Part shown: positions 46,190 through 57,145 of the stretch, piece by piece
Numbering within the stretch: the first letter of the stretch is position 1
Layout: each line of letters begins with the position of its first letter
Source: Nepenthes gracilis
Lineage: Eukaryota; Streptophyta; Magnoliopsida; Caryophyllales; Nepenthaceae
NCBI GenBank assembly: GCA_033239525.1
Contig: BSYO01000024.1
Coordinates: 8,021,991 to 8,085,990 of the forward strand
Reading direction: 5' to 3'
Length of the DNA: 64,000 bases
Made by a program: the position numbers and the translations under genes
The notes under the pieces: generated by a model
Database searches by the model: none
What the model saw: the letters and a program-made list of their open reading frames with translations, nothing else
Told to the model about the DNA's origin: nothing

Positions 46190-49100
46190 TTAATCAAAGC
46201 AAATAAGAAAGCTTGTAAGATTATCGTGGATAGTGGTAGTTGTATCAACGCAGTCTCAACTAATACTATTTCTTATTTGGGGTTAAAAGCTACCCTACAT
46301 TCTCATCTATACAGTGTCTCGTGAATTGACACATCTTTTATACTCATTAAAGAACATTGTCATATACTCATTCAATTCTTAAAGTACAAAGATCACATTT
46401 GGTGTGACGTTATATCAATGGACGTAAGTCATATCATTCTCGAGTGCCCTTGGCTATACAACTTAGATATGACAATCCAAGGTCGTTCTAATTCCTACTC
46501 CTTTGTTCATAAGGGAAAGAAGATTTGCCTCTATCCCTTATCCCCAAAACCGATGACTCCCAACAAAAAAAATGTTATGATAGTGATGAAAGGATTACAT
46601 ATCATTAATCCCACGGCATTTAAACGAGCAGCTATCAGTGAGTCTGTTGTATTTGTCGTTATTGTTTTCGAAGTCCTTCCGAACTCTTCCATACTAATTC
46701 CTAATGAGGCCTGTCAACTTCTCCAAAATTTTCAAGATGCCTTCCCCAAAGACCTCCCTAATCACTTATCACCTTTACGTGATATTCAATATACTATTGA
46801 TTTCATTCTAAGTGCATCTTTTTCAAACCTCCCTCATTATAGAATGAATCCTGTTGAGTATGCTGAACTCTAACAACAAGTTGAGGAACTCCTTCGGAAA
46901 GGATTTGTTTAAGAAAGTATGAGTCCATGTACAGTACTTGCACTCTTAACACCTAAGAAGGATGGATCATGGCAGATGTGTGTGAATAGTAGAGTAATTA
47001 ATAAAATCACCATGAAATATCATTTTCTCATTCCTACATTTGATGACATGTTAAATATGATGACTAGTGCCACAATCTTTTCCAAAAAAATAAAGCGTGG
47101 TTATCACCAAATTATAATTCATCCAGAAAATAAATAGAAAAAATTTTTAAGACGAAGGACGGCCTTTATGAATGGTTAGTCATACTTTTTGGACTATCTA
47201 ATGCATCAAGTGCAAATAGTTTTACGAGGATCACGACCCAAACTTTATGGAATTTCTAGGACAGTTCCTAGTGGTTTATTTTGATAATATCCTCATTTAT
47301 AGTAAAAACAAGAAATAACATTTGGATCATCTCATACAAATTTGCCTCACTCTTAGAAAAGAAAGCTTATTTGTTAATCTTAAGAAGTGCCCCTTCTTTT
47401 CGGATAAAGTAGCTATCTTGAGCTTTATCGTCTCTTCTGATAGAGTTTCTACTGAACCTACAAAGGTCCAAGCAATCATAAATAGGCCTAAACCCAAATC
47501 TGCCCATGAAGTTTATAGTTGTCACGGCTTGGCCACTTTTTATCACCGATTCATCAAAAGATTTAATACAATCATGAGTCCTCTCATTGAGTGCATATAA
47601 AATGGTGAATTTACTTGGTCTCCTGATATTGCGAAAGCTTTTAAAATTATAAAAGAGAGGATGACAATAGCCCTTGTCATGCGACTCCCTATTTTTTCAA
47701 AGTGTTTGAAGTAAAGTTTGATGCCTCAATATAGGAATAGGAGGAGTTCTTAGTCAGGAACGCCATCCAATTGACTACTTTAACGAAAAGTTAAATGATG
47801 CCAAGTTATGATACTCCACTTATGATACAGAGCTATATGCCGTTGTACAGGCCTTACGTTATTGGCGCTATTACTTATTATCCTCAGGAGTTTGTCATTT
47901 ATTCTGATCATGAATCTCTTCGATTTATTAACTCCCAGATGAAATTAAATTATAGGTATAATCGGTAGATTAAATATGTACAAGCCTATCATTTTGTCTT
48001 AAAATATAAGATGGGAGTCAAGAACCAAGTAGCCGATGTCTTGAGTCATCATTTGTCCTTATTATCTATGGTTTAAATTAAGATTATTAGTTTTGAAAGA
48101 CTTAAAGAAGAATACGTGTCCTACTTTGATTTTAGCAAAATCTTCATAGCTTTACAATGTGGGCACTCCAACACCATAGAAGGTTTTCGTAGTCAGGATG
48201 GATACTTATTTTGGGTTAATAAATTTTGCATCCCTAAATCATTAGTCCGAGAATTCATAGTCTAGGAGGTTCATGCTGGCGATCTATCTAGCCATTTTGG
48301 GCGTGATAAAATAATTGAGGAGGTTGAACGGCAATTTTTCTGGTCCTAGTTTAAAAAAGATGTGGCTAAGATCATCAATACTTGTCGAATATGCCAGTTA
48401 GCAAAACACTACCCTTTATACCTTTTTACCCGTACCTAATGGTTCCTGCAGAACGTAAGTATGAACTTTGTGTTAGGGCTCCCACGTACTCCTAAGCAAC
48501 ATAATTTCATCTTTGTTGTTGTGGACCATTTTTCTAAAATAGCCCACTTCATTCTGTGCAATAAGACTTTTGATACTTATCGAATTGTTCGATTTTACTT
48601 TGTTGAGATTGTCAAGTTATATAATCTTCCTCAGATTATTATTTCTGGTAAGGACACTCGTTTTACCAGTCACTCTTGAATAACCCTATGACACATGGTA
48701 CCAAATTAAAGTTTTCTACTGACTACCACTCTCAAACAGATGGTCAAACTGAATTATCAATCGGAGTTTAGGTAACTTGCTATGATATTTGGTTAAAGAA
48801 CAATCTCAGGAATTGGGACTTGATCCTTCCCACCACCCAACTTGCACATAAGTGCTCTGTCAATATATCTCTAGGTATGAGTCCATTTGAAGTCGTGCAT
48901 GATTACAAATCTCGAAAATCATTTAAAATGTTAGTGTGTCCATGATAAGATAATAATAAAGACTTTTGAGACAAATAATACCTTATATAAACTTCACGCT
49001 AACACGCATAAAAGACACGTTGAATTTAATGTAGGAGATTATATTATGGTTCGAATTAGGCCAGGGCAGCACCTACATGGGCACATTTCTAAATTGTAGG

Positions 49101-49560
49101 CTCATAGTGTTGGTCCATTTAAAATTTTATAGTAGATTGGATTAAATACATATGTTATTGATATTTTATCTCATTTTGGTTTTCATGACACTTTTAATGT
49201 TGAAAATTTAATTGCTTATAAAGGTGACTTTTCCCCACCTGTTGAACCCTTTGATATACCCCCAAATGTGCCACCTATTGAATATCCACCCAGTCCTGCA
49301 CAACGCTCTCCTCCCTACCAGCACACAACGATAAAATCGATATTATTTTAGATGAGCAGACTATATTTACTAGTGATTAGACGGTTTAACATTTCCTTGT
49401 CCGTTGAGTTGGCCAACTAGAATTCGAGAATGCATAGATCTCTCAAAAGACACTCCAACAGTTAGACCCAGATCTTTTAGAATTCTATCAAAGTCAGCAG
49501 AATTACACCTTTTCAATCCCAAGTCCAGTTCCTTCCAAAGACTTGGATCGCTCATTCAAA
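46190..49560 (+). pseudogene. Chromovirus-type gypsy pol (PR-RT-RH-IN-chromodomain), decayed
   Basis: Successive plus-strand pieces follow gypsy order. Protease near 46200: CKIIVDSGSCINAVST, keeping DSG. RT near 46920-47140: [20 protein letters not shown]; near 47270-47300 VVYFDNILIYS, where the FDD catalytic pair has become FDN. RNase H near 47900-48060: SDHESLRF and NQVADVLS. Integrase: zinc-finger part near 48270-48400 (HFGRDKI...CRICQ), core near 48460-48680 (NFVLGLPRTP...VVVDHFSK), and DYHSQTDGQTE near 48720. A GPFKIL module is near 49110. Chromodomain remnant 49339-49500: ILDEQTIFTS ... LQQLDPDLLEFYQS. Many stops and frameshifts; no usable protein remains. Confidence 0.85.
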
Positions 49561-49635
49561 TTTCAACCCCCTACTAACACGTGTCAATCACCGTCAACGG
49601 AAGATTACACAGCCACTCAAATTGTGGTTGGGGAA

Positions 49636-50104
49636 TTGATTATAGCAGTTTTACTCAATGTGGTTGAATCCTAGCCACCAAAAAAAAATTAATACAGATA
49701 TCACAAATAATCCAAATTAGAAAATATTTGATTTTATTTCACTTGATTTTATTTTATTTAAAATATTTTAATTTTGTTTGATTTTATTGTGTTGAGATTT
49801 TATCATGTTGAAATTTTCTTTTTATTTTAGGAACTTATATTATATTTAGTTAGGAAATTATATTTGTTTTTTAATTATTTTAGAATTAAAGTTTCTTTAT
49901 ATAAGGACCATAAACTCTATTATTTAAATAAAGTTGATGAATTGAACGAAATTTGATTGATTGGGATCTTTCTCCTCTCTCTTGGTCTCTACTTCTCTCT
50001 TTCCCCTGGTTTCTCCTCCTCCCCTCCAGTTCTCCTTCTACTTCTCTCTCTCATCTGGTTTCTCCTTCCCCTCCCCTACTTTTCCCCTTCCCTACATCAC
50101 TAGA
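49636..50104 (+). repeat. 3' LTR of the chromovirus remnant
   Basis: Starts about TGATTATAGC after a G-rich GGTTGGGGAAT. TATA box TATATAAGG at 49898-49906, then 'attatttaaataaagttgatgaattg' and a CT-rich leader (49970-50095), a typical gypsy LTR layout. No 5' LTR partner was found to the left of 46000, so the element is truncated. Confidence 0.55.
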
Positions 50105-50605
50105 CAATTGAGGTATAATAGAAAATTGAGGTCCCAGATGACCGAGGAATCAAGAAAAGATCAAGGTCCTAGACAACCAAGATACCAAGAGAAACCGAGA
50201 TCCTAGACAACTGCAGTACAATGTAAGAACAAGGTCCCAAGAGAAACAGAAATCTCAGATGGGGGAAATAGAGTCCAAGAAGACCAAGTCCTAAAGAATG
50301 TAGAGGTTCCGATAAAGTATTGAACTCCCAATTCCAAGGGTAGAGCTTGGTAGGATGGCCGAGGAATAAATTATGTGACGTCAACATAAGTGAGATCCAC
50401 AAGAAGAACGGAAGAGCAATAATGACCTACAACCCTTTGGAAGTTGCTCCAAATTAAGAGCAACAAAGACAATGTTGTTTCAAATTACAAGCAGTAAAGA
50501 TAATGTCATTCAAATCAAGAGTAGTAAAAATGATGCCCATTCAAATTAAGAGCAATAATTACGTGTGTTTTAGTTATCATTGAGAATTTCAAAGGACTTG
50601 ATCTC
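50105..50605 (+). repeat. Family F LTR, copy F2, left part
   Basis: Aligns with 40213-40735 ('aaaattgaggtc', 'caaggtcctagacaac', 'agcttgg', 'gaagagca(g/a)t', 'aatttcaaaggac(c/t)tgatctc'). Broken at 50605 by a gypsy insertion. Confidence 0.7.
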
Positions 50606-51084
50606 TGATGCACTGGTGAACTGCAATTGTGATTTGGGAAAGGGAAGAGCAAGAAGAGGGAAGGGGAATTCAAGCAAAGAGTGACAAAAGGAGAGAGAAG
50701 AGAACACGGACAGACAAAGAAAGAAGTATTTGTTTATTTCCTCATCCATAGCTACAGGAGTGGGCTAATATACTATGCAAACGAAGCCCACAAGGCCAGC
50801 AAATATAACAGAATGCAATCCACAAGTCCAACAAAATTAACAAAATGTAGTTAAAGGGGCAAAGGGAAAACCAAAACAGAAACAGAACAGCAAAGAAAAA
50901 GAAAAATAGAACAGCAAAACAGAAAAAATAGAAGCAACAATTGGGTGGTTCCAGCAGCGAATATGGAAGTAATTAAATATAGTTCCTAAGTTTGAGAGGT
51001 TGTTGGGTTGGAAGTGCACTCCTTTTTATAGTCGTCGGGTGACTTAGCAATATTTTCGAGAGCGTATCAATGAGTCCTATAACA
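50606..51084 (-). repeat. 3' LTR of element G
   Basis: 479 bp. Minus-strand start TGTTATAGGACTCATTGATA and end AGTGCATCA; aligns end to end with the other LTR. Confidence 0.9.
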
Positions 51085-51100
51085 TTGCTGTCCCCATTAA
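51085..51100 (-). promoter_or_regulatory. Polypurine tract of element G
   Basis: Minus-strand TTAATGGGGACAGCAA abuts the LTR start, and the preceding pol frame ends FFLMGTAML, the usual overlap of pol end and polypurine tract in this gypsy group. Confidence 0.65.
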
Positions 51101-52330
51101 AAAGAACATTGTCCTTAAAGTTGAAAGTGGAGAAATCTTGGTGAAAGTTAACAATGGATTCCTATGTGGCATCATCTGGTGAATGAGATAGCCATTGAAT
51201 GAGTACTTGGGAGATGATCTGCTCGTTAAGTAAAGTCTTCCAGAATCTGATAAGTTGTTGCATTTGCAAGAGGGGCTGGAATCCTCAGGATTCTGCAAGC
51301 AGTTCAGCCAGCTGCTGTACATGATTACCCCGGCATTGTTTGAGTAGAGAGACATAAAACACATTATAGATTTTTAAATGTGCCGGCAAATCCAATAGGT
51401 AAGCAACTGTACCAATCCAGTCCAGGATACGGAAGGGTCCATTATAACGTTTAGAGAGTTTATTGGATTGCCAATGTACCACCAAAGTTTGACAATAGGG
51501 TTAGAGTTGAACGAAGACCAAGTCTCCCACCTGAAATTCTTTGTAAGTTCGATGGGCATTTTGCTGATTTTTCATGCGAAGCTATGCCCATTTAAGGTTC
51601 GCCTTGAGGGCCACAAGGACATTGGAATGGTCGGTCAATAATTCATCGATGGAAGCAACAGAGGAGGTACCCTGCACTTTGAATAGTTCCTTCCAAAAAA
51701 TGCTCATAAAAATGGGGTCTCAATTCGACACAATATCAGCAGGGGAAGCCATGCAATCAGTAGATATCTCGAACAAAAATTTCAACAAGGCTGATAGCAA
51801 TAAGATGAATACCCAAGAGGGAGAAGTGAGCATATTTTGAAAGTCGATCAACCATAACAAATTTGATAGTTTTGCCGCGTGAGGGAGGGAAATGGATAAT
51901 AAAATCCATAGAGAGGGACTCCTAAATTTTTTCCGGAATGGGCATCGGCTGTAACAGACCGCGCAGGGTAATGTTGATGGGCTTAATTTGTTGGCAGACT
52001 GGATAATTGGATACAAGGTCTCCGATCTCTTTTCACATCTGGGGCTAATAAAAGGTAGCTGCTATTTTGGTAAATGTGCACTGAATGCCTACGTGTCCCC
52101 CAAGAGGAGAGTTATGATATTCATACACAATTAGTTCCTGAAAAGCAGATTCGGTGGGGACAAGAATGTTGTTCTTATAGAAAATCAGTCCATCTCGCCA
52201 AGAATAATTTGGGTAATCACTCGGTTGTTCTCGAATGGTTGTAGAAAAATCGACTGAACCTGAATGTCGCATATAGAATCTGCACAGAGCTCCCAACAAT
52301 GCAATTACCGGTTGGGAGACAGATTGTAGA
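51100..52330 (-). pseudogene. Element G integrase, internally deleted
   Basis: Minus-strand pieces in order: YHNSPLGGHVGIQCTF (zinc-finger part, about 52130-52075), with the later CxxC reduced to YPVCQQ; SMDFIIHFPPSRGK and VMVDRLSKYAHF (core, about 51930-51830); IFMSIFWKELFKVQGT (about 51720-51670). At that point the frame jumps to IDELLTDHSNVLVALKANL, which normally follows some 80 residues later, so the catalytic Glu region is missing. C-terminal part: FQVGDLVFVQL, SNKLSKRYNGPFRILDWIG and VFYVSLLKQ (51540-51340). Stops and frameshifts are also present. Confidence 0.8.
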
Positions 52331-52349
52331 GCATGGCAGGAGCCTTCAG

Positions 52350-52722
52350 TGATCCTAGATAATGCATCAGCGGGGCCATTCTCACATCCGGTCAGTAGAC
52401 AACATCAAAATCAAATCCCAGCAATTTAGTAATTTAGCATTGCTGATCCAGCTTATGAATGGATTGATTGAGTAATGCCTTGAGAAGTTGATGGTCGTTT
52501 GAATGGTAAACTTAGCGCCCAATAAATATTGATGCCACTTCTTCACAACTTCAATGATGACACAGTGCTCTTTAATCTTAAGTGGAGGCAGCCTGCAGTT
52601 TAGGGCAGATTAATTTGCTGAAAAATGCAATCAGGTGACCAGCTTGAAGTAGGATGGCTCTAATGCCATCTCCAAATGCATCCGTCTAAATTATGAAGGG
52701 CTTGGAGAAGTCGGGTAGGGCC
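52350..52722 (-). pseudogene. Element G RNase H fragment
   Basis: From about 52722 downward on the minus strand the sequence reads LPDFSKPFII, a stop, then TDAFGDGIRAILLQAGHLIAF and FSKL, which is the start of a gypsy RNase H (TDASxxGIGAVLxQ). Near 52380 is NGPADALSRI, the end of that domain. It is joined directly to protease. Confidence 0.75.
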
Positions 52723-53097
52723 AATGGTAGCTAGCCACTGCACCCCAAAGACCATATCCGCCTCATATGTTGACAATAAGTAGAGGTCCACATTAAACTT
52801 CAATTGACCCAAAGTAACAAGTACCTTGGTGCATAATCCTTCACAGAGCAAGAAGTCTCCATTTCCCACCGTGATATTAAGATGCTTGCAGGGTTCAATT
52901 GTCAACCCCAAATATTTAGTCAGGCGAGTTTGAAAGAAGTTGTGGGTTGACCCAATGTCCACCAACATGACCACCAAATGCCCCGCTACTATCCCTGGCA
53001 ACCGTAATGTGGAAGGAACAAAATGACCTTCCAAGGTATGAAGGGAGATGGTCGGAGTGTCTGGAGGTAAGGATTCTGCTTCCTGTTGAAGTTCCAA
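52723..53097 (-). pseudogene. Element G protease
   Basis: Minus-strand frame with SLHTLEG, then VVMLVDIGSTHNFFQ (catalytic site near 52959, where DIG replaces D(S/T)G), then GNGDFLLCEGLC and MVFGVQWLATIGP. In intact elements this last phrase is followed by reverse transcriptase; here RNase H follows at once. Confidence 0.82.
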
Positions 53098-53169
53098 TGG
53101 AGGGTCAAGAACAATGGGGTCATCCTCCAGTATTTGTGTAGTTGTTTGGGTGATACTTTTTTATCAGCA

Positions 53170-53900
53170 ATCATACACAGGAACTGAGGGGGGTTTACAG
53201 CGATGGCCTGGAGTGAATTGTTCATCACAGTTGAAACATAATCCACACTTACGATGAGATGCCATTTCAGCTGGGGTAAGTTTCTTGATGGGTAATTTTA
53301 GAGGAAGAGTGGAGGAAGAAGGGCTCAATGGTACTGCCAGGGTATGTACTAGCTACTTGGAGGGCGACAAACGGTGGAAATTTGAGTGTCCACTATCAAA
53401 TTTTTCCTCCACTAACTTAGCCATGCCAATGGCCTCCAACAATGAATGAGGCTTCAGCAGCAAAAGCTCTCACCGTATATCATCACATAGACTGGAGATG
53501 AAGGAATTTAGAAGAATAATAGTAGTGAGTCCTATAGTCCGAGTAGAAAGGGTCTTGAACTCGGTCATGTAGGCAACAACAATGGTGTTTTGCCGCAACT
53601 TATAAAGCATGGCTTCATGGTTGTAGTAAGTGGACGGCCCAAATGAAAGCCCAAGATCGTGCAAGAAAAATTCCCCAAGTAGACAGCTGATGAGTCGTAT
53701 GCATCCATTGATACCACTGGAGTGTCGAGCCGCTCATGTAAAACGAAGCAATCATCAATTTCTGTTTTGGTGGAGTGCAATGGTAGTGAAAGAAGCGCTC
53801 GATTTGAAATAACCACCCATGCACATTTTCTCCAAAGAAAAATGGAATTTCGAGCTTGGGCAATCAAATGGAGATAGTGATTTGGGAATTAGGTGGTGCA
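53170..53900 (-). pseudogene. Element G gag with zinc knuckle
   Basis: Capsid domain phrases LEIPFFFGENVHGWLFQIERF and STLQWYQWM (about 53860-53690), then FGPSTYYNHEAMLYKLRQ and EFKTLSTRTIGL (about 53640-53510). A zinc-knuckle part CFNCDEQFTPGHRC stands near 53240-53195. Frameshifts separate the pieces. Confidence 0.8.
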
Positions 53901-54202
53901 TGTGGTAGTTAGGGTAGGGTTTGGGTCTGCGATGGTGGAATCACAAACGAAGGTGCCATGAATGAAGTAGGTGTAGGAAGCAATGATGGATTTGCAGATT
54001 GCAATGGTTGTTTCTCGATTCGAGTCAAGGAATGGACAATTTTCGTGTGGGATTTTTAAATTTGTTCAGTGGTGGCAGTATTAGAGGCGATACCTTCGAC
54101 ATGGTGCTGAATGGCCGCAACAACTTCCTTTAGTTCCCTCGAAATTCCTGCAATGAAGTCGTCAAGGGCTTTGTACCGCATCATCATTCCCTCTACCAAG
54201 GT

Positions 54203-54220
54203 TTCAATGAGAGCACCAAT
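54203..54220 (-). promoter_or_regulatory. Primer-binding site of element G
   Basis: Minus-strand ATTGGTGCTCTCATTGAA directly follows the LTR end. It resembles the ATTGGTGCTTTCATTGAGAG motif I know from the same place in other plant gypsy elements; the tRNA is not assigned here. Confidence 0.65.
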
Positions 54221-54699
54221 TGATACACTGGTGAACTACACTTGTGATTTGGGAAAAGGAAGAGCAGGAAGAGGGAAGGGGAATTCAGGCAGAGAGTGAC
54301 AAAAGGAGAGAGAAGAAAACACAGACAGGCAAAGGAAGAAGTATTTGTTTATTTCCTCATCCATAGCTACGGGAGTGGGCTAATATACTATGTGGACAAA
54401 GCCCACAAGGCCAACAAATGTAACAGAATGTAGTCCACGAGTCCAACAAAATTAATAGAATGCATTTAAAGGGGCGAAAGGCAAAACCGAAATGGAAATA
54501 GAACAGCAACGAAAAAAAAACAGAACAGCAAAACAGATAGAAACAAAAGCAACGGTCAGGCGGTTCAAGCAGTGAATATGGAAGTAATTAAATATAGTCC
54601 TGAAGTTTGAGAGATAGTTGGGCTGCACATGCGCTCCTTCTAGTAGTCGTCGGATGACTTGGCAACGTTTCCCAAAGCATATCAATGAGTCCTGTAACA
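54221..54699 (-). repeat. 5' LTR of element G
   Basis: 479 bp, minus-strand start TGTTACAGGACTCATTGATA and end CAGTGTATCA. Confidence 0.9.
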
Positions 54700-54704
54700 T
54701 TCTC

Positions 54705-55085
54705 GTATATAAAAGGGCTCCTTAAAAGATTACAATGTGTGAGATACTTTATGCAAGGCAAACAAAGGCAAACTCAATCTAGACAGCAAAAGTATGGAGA
54801 GCTTTCTTGAGTTTGTTACTCGTAGGAGCAGTCCTCCCAAAAGCCTTCTTCACTGACTCTTGAGCAATGACTAAGGACTCTCTTAAGTCCAATACAGTCC
54901 ATCCTAGCATGCGACTAAGATCCGTCCAAGTCCACTCAGTCCACGCTAGCCCACTAGGGACCCTTAAGCCGATTTACAGATCGATCCATTCTCTCTTCCA
55001 AACACCTCGCACATAGTTGCTTGTCTTCATAATAGGCTTGTTTACTTTGTACGTTATTTTACTTTCCAATATAATTAGCCAATAT
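54705..55085 (+). repeat. Family F LTR, copy F2, right part
   Basis: Begins GTATATAAAAGGGCTCC, the TATA box of the LTR, and then aligns with 40745-41110 (AAAAGATTACAA, CAAAGGCAAACTCAA, CCTAGCATGCGACTAA, 'ccacgctagcccac'). Element G sits immediately upstream of this TATA. Confidence 0.7.
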
Positions 55086-55286
55086 CTTAAATTAAGATTT
55101 AAGGATCAGAAATTTCCTCCATCTAGCTTTACAGATAAAATATTTACTATGCAAGACAGAAAAACTATATAGTAAATTTTCATGTATTAGTAAACCCTAA
55201 TCACAGAAAGTTCCATAAATTAAGAACAGAGCCATATCAAGATGGAAGAGTGCGATGAATAATCACAAATTATATAGAATCCGTAC

Positions 55287-55445
55287 AAGTCCATGGCGTT
55301 CACCGGCTTGGAAGGAGAGTTTCTGGTGGTTCATAACATGCGTATAGAGCTGTGAGAGAGAGTTCGCCGCGCTGCAAAACGTCGCGTACATCGTCCGATC
55401 CACCTCGTCTAGGCTTGTTGCTATCGACTTCCTCTTCTTTCCCAT
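55287..55445 (-). CDS. Conserved plant protein, exon 1 (gene of 3 exons, 214 aa)
   Basis: From ATG at 55445 this exon encodes 53 residues, MGKKRKSIATSLDEVDRTMY at the start and FQAGERHGL at the end, then donor GTACGG. With exon 2 (34173-34253) and exon 3 (30294-30698), all in phase 0, it makes a 214-residue protein. I recognise the combination as a conserved small protein of flowering plants: basic N-terminus, a helical middle (LYQWIIRQQEAG, TVDILTYLQ-type), and a Ser/Asn-rich disordered tail with SSPVRRSLQ and a terminal SSNDSS..M.ADSP motif. No enzyme motif, membrane span or signal peptide is visible; the KKRK start suggests nuclear location. As I recall, some databases carry relatives under names such as holocarboxylase synthetase, which nothing in the sequence supports. 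Function unknown. Intact frames and splice sites suggest a working gene. Confidence 0.88.
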
Positions 55446-55650
55446 TTTTCCGTCTATCTGTGACTCTAGTTCTGTATTTTTGCAATCCCTTGTGCAGCCC
55501 TCTGTTGCCGCCGAATTCAGATTCCGGGAATTTCGGATTGTGGGGCGATTGAAGAAACAATGCCTGACGAAAACTTTTTAGCCGGATGCATTGATTTGGG
55601 CTTTAGACTTATTAGTAGCTTCAATTGATGGGAGAGGGTAAAGGTCTTGC
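55446..55650 (-). promoter_or_regulatory. 5' UTR and promoter-proximal region of the three-exon gene
   Basis: The sequence upstream of the ATG on the minus strand is GC-richer than the flanks (GGCGGCAAC, CGCCCCAC) and free of retroelement sequence up to about 55650, where AT-rich DNA begins. No TATA box could be chosen with confidence. Confidence 0.45.
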
Positions 55651-57145
55651 TAGAGGTGATAAAATAGCCTTGGAGGATTTTCATCCCAAATTTAATTTTT
55701 TTTAATAAAATTAATATTTAAAAAAATTAAAAAGAGATAAAACTCCTACTCGGCAAAACAAGGCACCCTACCCTAGATAAAATAGGCCGTACCATATTCA
55801 TCTTTCACTAATTTAGGGCTCATCCACTACCTTCAATATTATATTAACACAATATAATTTTGTTATGAATCATATTTAACTCGACATGTTTGATAATTAT
55901 TATAGCCTAACAGTGCATATAATCCCATTTACACTAAACCATGGCTCAAGGTCATGTTGTGTCAAGCTCAAGGGGTGCGGTTGGGTGATACTTGCAACTT
56001 GCGATGAGGGGTCCTATTATGCGGGAACAACTTTCTATTTACTTTATTGCATTAAAATACTCTGTGCGTGTGGCATTTGTATAACACATTTATAATATTT
56101 TTTATTTTAAAAAGATAAAATAACAATCGTTAAATTTGTTTAAAATTCAACGGTTATCAATCTCTTCTCTCACCCGAATCAAACAAAAACACTACCCTAT
56201 TCATTCATTTGTGCACGGCAACGGAGCAACTTATCTTCTTCCTCTCTATCTCCCCCTCTGGCACAAGTGCTCTCCCTCTTCTTCTGTGTGCCCGTTTGTC
56301 TGCTATTTTCATCTTTAATTGTAATCTTTTACGTTATTTGTGAGTATATTTATTTTCTTTCTTCTTTCTCTCACTATTTGGTCAATTAATGTTATTTTTA
56401 ACTATATTGAGTGGATTTTTTTTTTATGTTTTTTAGTAGTTTGATATTTTAGGATATTATGATAAAATATTATGAAAATGTTACCATTATTTTGTAAAAA
56501 TGTTTCCATTATTTCTAGTAGTTATGAGGAGATTTCTTCATTTTTTTGTCAAAATATTTACGTTATTAGGACATGAAAAAATAATTAAAAACATGGTCTC
56601 CGCTATTTTTTTTTCCATTTTTGGATCTCAAATCTTATAAAATAGTTGAAATTATTATGCCAAATGAAATTGGCTGTAAAATCAGTTTGTTCTAGAGTGA
56701 TTCTCTTCTCTTGGGATCTTCTTCATCCCCAAATTTCTTCTTCCCATTTCTTATGTTTTGGACCTTCTTTGTCCATGCATTTTGTAGATGTCAAGTGAGA
56801 TAGCATATTTAAAAATGAGTAGTTGGGAAACAAAGAAATTTGGAGAAGCATGTTATTATGTATGGCAAATTTACCTATGTTTCTCATGGATATTAGTGAG
56901 ATAATGAATTATTTTCAAATATGTGGTTTAATGCAATGTAGAGCCTATGGGAGCTACAGCTCAATTGCAAGTAACGTTGCTTGGGCAAATGACATTGAAA
57001 TGATAGAGCAATGGAGCGATCCAAATGCTGCTGCTGCCCCAATGCACCGAACTGAGATTCGAAATTTCTGGCAATGTCTTCTATTTTCTAATTATCGGAG
57101 TATGCCTTAAATTAGTTAAGTGTTGGTATTTAGTTGGCAGCTTCC
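55651..57145. other. AT-rich upstream sequence with one unknown ORF
   Basis: Mostly AT-rich. A plus-strand frame at 56823-57110 (95 codons) includes SYSSIASNVAWANDIEMIEQ and is of more balanced composition than its surroundings; it could be a decayed gene fragment but I do not recognise it. The block 56600-56760 is repeated at 58205-58345. Confidence 0.35.
56600..56760. repeat. Dispersed duplicate, copy 1
   Basis: Shares with 58205-58345 the ordered words ATCTTATAAAATA(G/A)TTGAAA, TCTTCTCTT, GGAT(C)T(T/G)TCTTCATCC and AATTTCTTCTTCCCAT. Confidence 0.7.

Larger units (their letters stand above)
50606..54699 (-). mobile_element. Gypsy element G lacking reverse transcriptase
   Basis: Bounded by two LTRs of 479 bp (50606-51084 and 54221-54699), oriented minus (TGTTA(C/T)AGGACTC...GTATCA). 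The flanking 5 bp are ATCTC (50601-50605) and TTCTC (54700-54704), a target duplication with one change; the intact family F copy at 40735 shows the empty site. A PBS-like ATTGGTGCTCTCATTGAA lies at the right LTR and a purine tract at the left LTR. The interior keeps gag, zinc knuckle, protease, part of RNase H and two ends of integrase, but reverse transcriptase is gone. It is therefore a deletion derivative moved in trans or deleted after insertion. Seven differences in the first 80 LTR positions indicate an old copy. Confidence 0.9.
34254..55286 (-). other. Intron 1 of the three-exon gene (21,033 bp)
   Basis: Donor GTACGG at 55281-55286 and acceptor TTTTGCAG before 34253, on the minus strand. 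Nearly all of it is LTR-retrotransposon sequence: family B LTRs, a solo LTR of family A, two family F LTRs, a Tat-lineage fragment, a chromovirus remnant and an RT-less gypsy element. The elements lie in both orientations. No gene exon was recognised inside. Confidence 0.8.

Noticed and set aside
46418..48679. Separate genes for the open frames in this stretch
   Set aside because: They are consecutive pieces of one decayed gypsy polyprotein.
55300..55560. An 86-codon minus-strand frame overlapping exon 1 of the three-exon gene, possible upstream ORF
   Set aside because: The first codon is TTG, not ATG, and the frame differs from the conserved exon; it is a shadow of the 5' UTR and exon 1.
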